Assembly (NCBI GenBank): GCA_964020155.1
Contig: OZ026563.1
Coordinates: forward strand, 3,721,440-3,785,439
Length of the DNA: 64,000 nt
Origin: Chondrilla cf. caribensis
Lineage: Eukaryota; Porifera; Demospongiae; Chondrillida; Chondrillidae
Direction: 5' to 3'
In this document: positions 56,182 to 64,000 of the stretch, one piece after another
Layout: every line of letters starts with the position of its first letter
How positions within the stretch are numbered: position 1 is the first letter of the stretch
Made by a program: the position numbers and the translations under genes
The notes under the pieces: model-generated
Told to the model about the DNA's origin: nothing
Database searches by the model: none
The model's input: the letters and a program-made list of their open reading frames with translations, nothing else

Positions 56182-59100
56182 ATGTACACTTGTGCCTTCA
56201 TTGCTGTGTTCTGGATCACTTCCACACGTAAGTCCCACCACACCGTAAGGAGGTTTATACTGTTTACTGTAACAATACTTAGTGGCACGACCTAATTTCA
56301 GACACATGCTACTTCAGACTCTTTCTCCTCCGCAGAATTCTCCCCCGTCACCTCCCAGCCAAAAGGTTCGTACCCGTCTCTTCAGGAGTATCTAAGATGT
56401 AATACGTGATTCCCCATCGTTTAGTTTCTTGTGTCCAATCCCTCCTCGTAGTTTTGATCGATGCTTATCCTAGTACATCCGATGTACGACAAGGAACTAC
56501 AGTGATCTTAGTGTGTAGAGTGGTCGGAGCACCCTCCAGTGCTGTACTGAGATACGAGTGGACATGTGCAGGGCAAGAGGATAACGGTAGATGTGACAGC
56601 AGAACACCTCCTGAGGTATCAAAGATGTATCAGATAGGCAATGTTCTGGTGGTGAATGTGGTCAGGTCTAAGATCGATGATGGAGAATACACCTGTACTG
56701 TGAAGAACCAGAGTAATGTCATGGTTGGATCTACAGCTAGACATAATCTCAGAGTTGTACCAGGTATGATTGTGTGTCACTGATACAATGTGGGACAAGA
56801 GCATAAACCTGTATATAAGATATGCCAGTAATGGGTGCATGGTACACTCATAAGCTACACTCAGTCTGCTATCAGATTACAAAATGCAGTAATTCTATCA
56901 TAGTTTATTATTTACGGCATGATTATCACCATATGCACACTATCACCTGAATATGGTTTATTACAGCTGTTACCAGGTCATTCTTTGAAATGATCTAACA
57001 CACGTTTTGCTTCAGTTGACTTACAGTGTAGGAGATTAATGATATCAATATGTAATCCCATATTAAATCGATTAAGTGCACGATGAATGTACGTTCATTT
57101 GGATGAATTGAAAACATATATACTAAGTTATTCTTGAGCTTTGATCACTATCTGTGTTGACGTAGCTGTGTTAATGGCAACACTTGAATACACTTTAGGT
57201 GGTATGGCATTCTCTAACGATAATGGAGCTAGGGGTGAGAAGATGTATCTCAGAACATTCCTCCCTCTTGACGGTTTCTATACTAATGGATCACTCAGTG
57301 TTAGAAATCCTGGACACCACATCGTATGTAATCTCTTGAGTGGTGGACGCTGGTATAACACTCAGGATAAGAGGATTAGATTAAAACCAGATGGATGTAA
57401 TGACAATAATCCTGTTAAGAAGTGTAGTAAATTATACAGAAGTAGCAATAATCAAACTTTTGAATCACATCTATGGATGTTTCCCCAGAATGGGTTCACT
57501 AACCGAGTGCTTCAATGTCGTATCCGTGGTGGCCTAGCTAGCTCCCTTGGAATTTTCATCACTGATGGAAGTGAGTTCAACTCCAGGTTTGTATCAGTTT
57601 ACTGGAACCTGTAATAATAAATACCTTTCAATGTATCTTGTGTAGGTATGAGTCTTAGAGGTGTGGGTAGTGTTACTATTGATACCGTGAGTACTACATC
57701 CATCACCATCTCATGGAGTACAGTATCCTCGGCAGCTGGATACTACATCAGCTATGACAGGAGAGACTTTGAACTGGTCATAACCCCAAAGTACATGCTG
57801 GTTGATGGTGGATCCACTGGTGGTGCTACTATAAGTGACCTCGAACCAGGAACAATGTACAGGATCAGAGTATGGGCCACTAATGGTACGAGTGTCAGTA
57901 GCCAACCTGTGGTGGCATATGGGAAGACCATTGAGGAAGGTGTGTTCCCATAGTTACCATCGCCAACCTGTACCTAAATTATAATGTGTCTGTTATCTCG
58001 TCCCACGCAGTCCCTGACCCTCCTCGTGAAGTGACTATTGTCGAATCCTCACCTCAATCCACCACTGTGAACTGGCTTCCTCCAGTACATCCACGAGGAG
58101 ATGTACACTATCAGGTGGAGTACTCCACTGATGAGGACTTCATATCGTCAGAGAAGACATCACCATCGAGTGCTACACACAGCGCTTTACCACTACCAGA
58201 GTTTCCCACTTCCTACATCCGAGTATTTGCTGTTAACAGTGTGGGAGAGATGACCTCTGACCTCACCCAAACATGTCCAGGACAGAGAATGGAGAGAAGT
58301 GAGTGTTGTAATGCTTGTATCAGAACTGCATGTATGATAAATGCACTGTGTGTACAATAAAATGTACCTGTTTATCAATATAGTTTCATGTGAATCAGAT
58401 ATAATAGTGTGTCTTTATAGTCCAAATGTTTGTGAAGTTGTTGTAAGTCATTCCAATACTGGTCTGCTTCTATAGTGCCTGGTGCTACCGTATCTGTTGA
58501 GGCTACTTTTGTGGCATCTGATTCTGTTCTTGTTCAATGGACTGCTGTCCCTGATACAGCCTGTGACAAGATCAACTACACTATCACATATCAAAGAGTT
58601 ACCAATCCTTCCATCATCATCTCAGTGTACACTACAGGAACCAGGATACAGTTGAGTGGACTCACTGGAGGGGCTACCTACACAATCACAGTGATGGCAG
58701 CAAACAGTATTGGAATGGGACCATCATCAGAAGGATTAGTGTATACATCCACACCGCCTCCATCATCGAATAGTACGTATCCATTATAATAATATTATCA
58801 TTATGTTATATCTGTATAGTGTTTGTATATAGCCATACAAATGGATGTATACATGGATCTGTATAAAGTATGCATACTATGCACGTGTATGTATGTAACG
58901 TATTGGTATGTAGCTGTATAACATGAATGTACAGTACGTACTTTACCAGCACACATGCAGACTAGCAATCTTGTTCTATCACAATTAGTTGTGAGGATAT
59001 TCAGTAGTTCACTGATACACTCCCAAGACACCCTCACTTGACATCACACTGTTCCACTTACTTGGTTTTTTCTCTGCCTCACTGATTGGTTTAGATGAAG

Positions 59101-59786
59101 AAGTAGTGATAGCTGCCAGTGTTGTTGTTGTGCTGCTACTGTTCTGTCTGGTTTCTGTGGTGGCCATCGTACTGGCTGTCTTTGTATGTAAGAGGTATGT
59201 ACCCTCATGTGTGCATGTGTGCATGTGTGCATGCATGCATAAATTGGCTGTGTATATACAATACATATCTGTACCACATCAATAATACACTATGAGGAAG
59301 TTCAGCATTGTGTGTCAATATTCATGCATACATATTATGTACATATATAAAACTAATGTGTTGTGTTTGTATTTTGTATGCATATGGTTACATATCTTTA
59401 ATGTTTGTGATCTGTTTTTCTTTCATAAATGCATGCTACGTATATTATGTGCTGTACAGGTATGTGTGTACATATGTACTGTATAGGTACACTTTATCAT
59501 CCCTCTCATACCATCCTCCTCCTTCTCCACTATCCCCGATCATCTCAGGAGACAGGATAACCAACCTGTCCTTTGCTGTAAGAAGCAGCCATCATCTGAA
59601 TCCCCTGACTATTTAACCTACATTGTTGAGGATGGAGGACTGGGGATGGGACCCGGGGACCAGGGAATATCTGGGAAGACAGGGGAGATCCCTCTACAGA
59701 CGAACCCAGCATACCAATCGCCTGAAGAAATGAAAACATTCCATTCAGGTAAAGAAACAAATACCAGTGATCCTCATGTCATGTAA
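56182..59786 (+). CDS. Ig/FN3 single-pass receptor, gene 3 (nine exons)
   Basis: Exons: 56182-56227, 56336-56365, 56452-56763, 57199-57570, 57646-57939, 58011-58298, 58476-58772, 59095-59194 and 59549-59786, all GT-AG and in phase, giving 658 residues. Order: signal peptide (MYTCAFIAVFWITST), Ig (~26-129), unassigned domain (130-253), FN3 x3 (254-351, 352-447, 448-546), TM (~551-577, AASVVVVLLLFCLVSVVAIV) and a 79-residue tail with KR and CCKK after the membrane, SPDYLTYIVED, and the NPxY motif TNPAYQ, ending DPHVM. The tail differs from gene 1 except for the NPxY position. Likely a recognition/adhesion receptor signalling through PTB or SH2 adaptors (inference). Confidence 0.85.
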
Positions 59787-60920
59787 TCCAGTCAAATGTC
59801 CTTGCAAATTCTCATTTGTTGAAGATGACACATTATTGATTTGGAATTGTATTATGGATTATTTCTGTAGTATTATCACTTAATTGATTTCACTCATTAA
59901 TTATAAATAGCAATAGTATAAAATAATAATAATTATTATGATGATAAAAAGCTGTTATGATAGATCTAGAAATTGTGCTTATCTTCAAATTAGCAGTGCT
60001 TACAGATACCATGACCTGTATGTAGAGACCTAGTTGAGTAGCTACATGTAGGTAAGAGTATATCATAGTATATACCAGGAGGCAACCTCACTCAATTTCA
60101 GAGGCCTATAGCTGATTGTACCAATGTATTAGTATACGATTAGGTGAGACAATCCATTATTGTCATGCATGTGTACCATATGCATCCAATGGTAAGTTGT
60201 GGCCCCATTAATTCAAACTTAATTCAATCCCTTAAATTAATAGAGAATATTGGTATACTCCAGGATCTCAAAGCTATGAATGAAATGGATTTCTTAGTCA
60301 CTTTCTAGGAATTAAGCAAGAGTTGAGTGTCTATACACAACCCCGTAAAACCGTAGGGGGGGGGGGGGGGGGGAGACATCATTATTATTCAATTTTACAA
60401 TTGAAATTAAAGATGTACATAAAAATCTACATGATGCATATGTATATACCTAGGACACAGGTTGTACAGTGAGGTATGTAACAGGACAGTTACATTTGCA
60501 CCAACACATCCTGGCAAGGTAAGATATCATAAGCAACGTGAAGCTACCGGAAAATCCGGAAGACTTGGCAGGCCTTTATCAATAACAGCAAAATATGCAT
60601 TGAATAAAGGGGACTGAAGTAATGGTTATGCAGCCATTTTTCGAAGTTGGGAAAAGTCCCGAATCCAAAATAGGAGTGATGAAGCCATAGCTACTCGGAC
60701 TGCTACTGATCAGCGATAACGTCCTCAGCAGTACAGCCCTGAATAATGAGCCATGTTGGTTATGTTTTCTTAACGCGTTGCTAACCACAAGTACACGTCA
60801 ACTGTTTATACCGAGCGAACGTAAGGGTTTTTCGCTGATAAATATATTTCCGACGATACCTCCAACATTCCTACACGAATAGTCTGATCGAGTGCGGGTA
60901 CCACGACCCGAAGATCAAAG
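59787..60920. repeat. Intergenic block, duplicate of 55217-56181
   Basis: Carries a private ~160-bp insertion that begins with a run of about 19 G (60356-60374) and ends near 60515. No gene is seen. Confidence 0.7.
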
Positions 60921-63900
60921 ATGTACACTTGTGCCTTCATTGCTGTGTTCTGGATCACTTCCACACGTAAGTCCCACCACACCGTAAGGAGGTTTATACT
61001 GTTTACTGTAACAATACTTAGTGGCACGACCTAATTTCAGACACATGCTACTTCAGACTCTTTCTCCTCCGCAGAATTCTCCCCCGTCACCTCCCAGCCA
61101 AAAGGTTCGTACCCGTCTCTTCAGGAGTATCTAAGATGTAATACGTGATTCCCCATCGTTTAGTTTCTTGTGTCCAATCCTTCCTCGTAGTTTTGATCGA
61201 TGCTTATCCTAGTACATCCGATGTACGACAAGGAACTACAGTGATCTTAGTGTGTAGAGTGGTCGGAGCACCCTCCAGTGCTGTACTGAGATACGAGTGG
61301 ACATGTGCAGGGCAAGAGGATAACGGTAGATGTGACAGCAGAACACCTCCTGAGGTATCAAAGATGTATCAGATAGGCAATGTTCTGGTGGTGAATGTGG
61401 TCAGGTCTAAGATCGATGATGGAGAATACACCTGTACTGTGAAGAACCAGAGTAATGTCATGGTTGGATCTACAGCTAGACATAATCTCAGAGTTGTACC
61501 AGGTATGATTGTGTGTCACTGATACAATGTGGGACAAGAGCATAAACCTGTATATAAGATATGCCAGTAATGGGTGCATGGTACACTCATAAGCTACACT
61601 CAGTCTGCTATCAGATTACAAAATGCAGTAATTCTATCATAGTTTATTATTTACGGCATGATTATCACCATATGCACACTATCACCTGAATATGGTTTAT
61701 TACAGCTGTTACCAGGTCATTCTTTGAAATGATCTAACACACGTTTTGCTTCAGTTGACTTACAGTGTAGGAGATTAATGATATCAATATGTAATCCCAT
61801 ATTAAATCGATTAAGTGCACGATGAATGTACGTTCATTTGGATGAATTGAAAACATATATACTAAGTTATTCTTGAGCTTTGATCACTATCTGTGTTGAC
61901 GTAGCTGTGTTAATGGCAACACTTGAATACACTTTAGGTGGTATGGCATTCTCTAACGATAATGGAGCTAGGGGTGAGAAGATGTATCTCAGAACATTCC
62001 TCCCTCTTGACGGTTTCTATACTAATGGATCACTCAGTGTTAGAAATCCTGGACACCACATCGTATGTAATCTCTTGAGTGGTGGACGCTGGTATAACAC
62101 TCAGGATAAGAGGATTAGATTAAAACCAGATGGATGTAATGACAATAATCCTGTTAAGAAGTGTAGTAAATTATACAGAAGTAGCAATAATCAAACTTTT
62201 GAATCACATCTATGGATGTTTCCCCAGAATGGGTTCACTAACCGAGTGCTTCAATGTCGTATCCGTGGTGGCCTAGCTAGCTCCCTTGGAATTTTCATCA
62301 CTGATGGAAGTGAGTTCAACTCCAGGTTTGTATCAGTTTACTGGAACCTGTAATAATAAATACCTTTCAATGTATCTTGTGTAGGTATGAGTCTTAGAGG
62401 TGTGGGTAGTGTTACTATTGATACCGTGAGTACTACATCCATCACCATCTCATGGAGTACAGTATCCTCGGCAGCTGGATACTACATCAGCTATGACAGG
62501 AGAGACTTTGAACTGGTCATAACCCCAAAGTACATGCTGGTTGATGGTGGATCCACTGGTGGTGCTACTATAAGTGACCTCGAACCAGGAACAATGTACA
62601 GGATCAGAGTATGGGCCACTAATGGTACGAGTGTCAGTAGCCAACCTGTGGTGGCATATGGGAAGACCATTGAGGAAGGTGTGTTCCCATAGTTACCATC
62701 GCCAACCTGTACCTAAATTATAATGTGTCTGTTATCTCGTCCCACGCAGTCCCTGACCCTCCTCGTGAAGTGACTATTGTCGAATCCTCACCTCAATCCA
62801 CCACTGTGAACTGGCTTCCTCCAGTACATCCACGAGGAGATGTACACTATCAGGTGGAGTACTCCACTGATGAGGACTTCATATCGTCAGAGAAGACATC
62901 ACCATCGAGTGCTACACACAGCGCTTTACCACTACCAGAGTTTCCCACTTCCTACATCCGAGTATTTGCTGTTAACAGTGTGGGAGAGATGACCTCTGAC
63001 CTCACCCAAATATGTCCAGGACAGGGAAATGAGAGACGTGAGTGTTGTAATACATACTTGTATCAGAACCTCATCTCTCTATGTGTGTAGTATATAACCG
63101 CGCTGTCCACAATATATACATGTATATCTATATAATTTCTAGTAATATGCATGATAGTGTGTCTTTTGTGTGTATGTGTGTCCCGATGCATGGTTATGGA
63201 GTTCTTGTAGGTGATTTCAATACCGGTCTGCTTCTATAGTGCCTGGTGCTACCGTGTCTGTTGAGGCTACTTTTGTGGCATCTGATTCTGTTCTTGTTCA
63301 ATGGACTCCTGTCCCTGATACAGCTTGCAACAAGATCAACTACACTATCACATATCACAATGTCACCAATCCTTCCATCATCATCACAGTATACACCAAA
63401 GGAACAATCATACAGTTGAGTGGACTCACTGGAGGAACTACCTACACCATCACAGTGATGGCAACAAACAGCATTGGAATGGGACCACCATCAGAAGGAA
63501 TACTGTATACATCAACACCGCCTCCATCGCCTAGCAGTACGTATTCATGATAACATCATTATGCTATATATGTATAGTGTTTGTATGTAGCCATATGAAT
63601 GGATGTATATATGGATCTGCAAAAAGTACGCATCCTATGCACATGTATGTACATAAAGTATCAGTATGTAGCTGTATAACATGAGTGTACAGTATGTACA
63701 CAGTTGTATAAAATGCATACTGTATATGAGCCTAAGTTCAGTAGCTATGTGTACATACTGTGTATATGCAATCCTATCACTTTACCAGCACACCTACAGA
63801 CTAGCAATCTTGTCCTATCACAATTAGTTGTGAGGATATTCAGTAGATACACTCCCAAGACGCCCTCACTTGACATCACACTGTTCTACTTACTTGATGT

Positions 63901-64000
63901 TTTCTCTGCCTCACTGATTGTTTTAGATGAGGAAGCAGTGATAGCTGCCAGTGTTGTTGTCGTGCTGCTGCTGTTGTGTCTGGTTTCTGTGGTGACCATC
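60921..64000 (+). CDS. Ig/FN3 single-pass receptor, gene 4 (3' end beyond window)
   Basis: Exons: 60921-60966, 61075-61104, 61191-61502, 61938-62309, 62385-62678, 62750-63037, 63240-63536 and 63927 to the window end, inside the TM exon. The first six exons and their introns match gene 3 at a constant offset of 4739 bp with almost no differences. The third FN3 exon and the TM exon instead resemble gene 2 (PVPDTACNKINYTITYHNVT, DEEAVIAASVVVVLLLL). The final TM residues and the cytoplasmic tail are not in the window. Same predicted role as gene 3. It looks functional as far as it can be read. Confidence 0.85.

Overview
The window is eukaryotic and metazoan. It shows spliced genes with GT-AG introns, microsatellites, TA-flanked DNA-transposon derivatives, a canonical autophagy gene (ATG5), adhesion/Methuselah-like 7TM receptors and Ig/fibronectin-III (FN3) receptors. 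AT-rich spacers, short introns, intronless tandem GPCR genes and many young tandem duplicates suggest an early-branching animal. A demosponge is my best guess, but this is inference and I cannot name a species.

Layout. (1) 1-15481, minus strand: a tandem array of intronless receptors with a somatomedin-B-like domain, a Cys-rich ectodomain with a repeated Y..YC.LCN motif, and a secretin/adhesion-type 7TM. There is one copy cut by the window edge (1-1899), a frameshifted copy (2849-5037), an intact copy (6006-8180), a 5' fragment (8753-9082), a copy with a frameshift in TM7 (10133-12295), two small internally deleted relics, and one divergent intact paralogue (13121-15481). (2) 15638-23334, plus: a complete nine-exon ATG5 gene, divergent from the last GPCR, with a perfect CLEAR/TFEB-type box just before the start codon. 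Its introns hold a roughly 770-bp minisatellite, a telomere-like foldback element and MITEs. (3) 25242-44125, plus: four tandem GT10 (alpha-1,3-fucosyltransferase-like) genes, one dead and three intact, within a segmental duplication that also copied flanking repeats. One intact gene is a mosaic of its two neighbours. (4) 45519-64000, plus: a tandem array of four single-pass receptors (signal peptide, Ig, an unassigned ~122-residue domain, three FN3, TM, short tyrosine-bearing tail). Two are complete, one is a decayed copy whose TM exon became a GT microsatellite, and one runs off the window. The last two complete-type copies share about 2.2 kb that is almost identical and then diverge abruptly.

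Apart from ATG5, every gene belongs to a cell-surface or glycan-modifying family that is duplicating and exchanging sequence locally. The Ig/FN3 array has the architecture and turnover expected of a cell-recognition or allorecognition locus. That is a hypothesis, not something the sequence proves.
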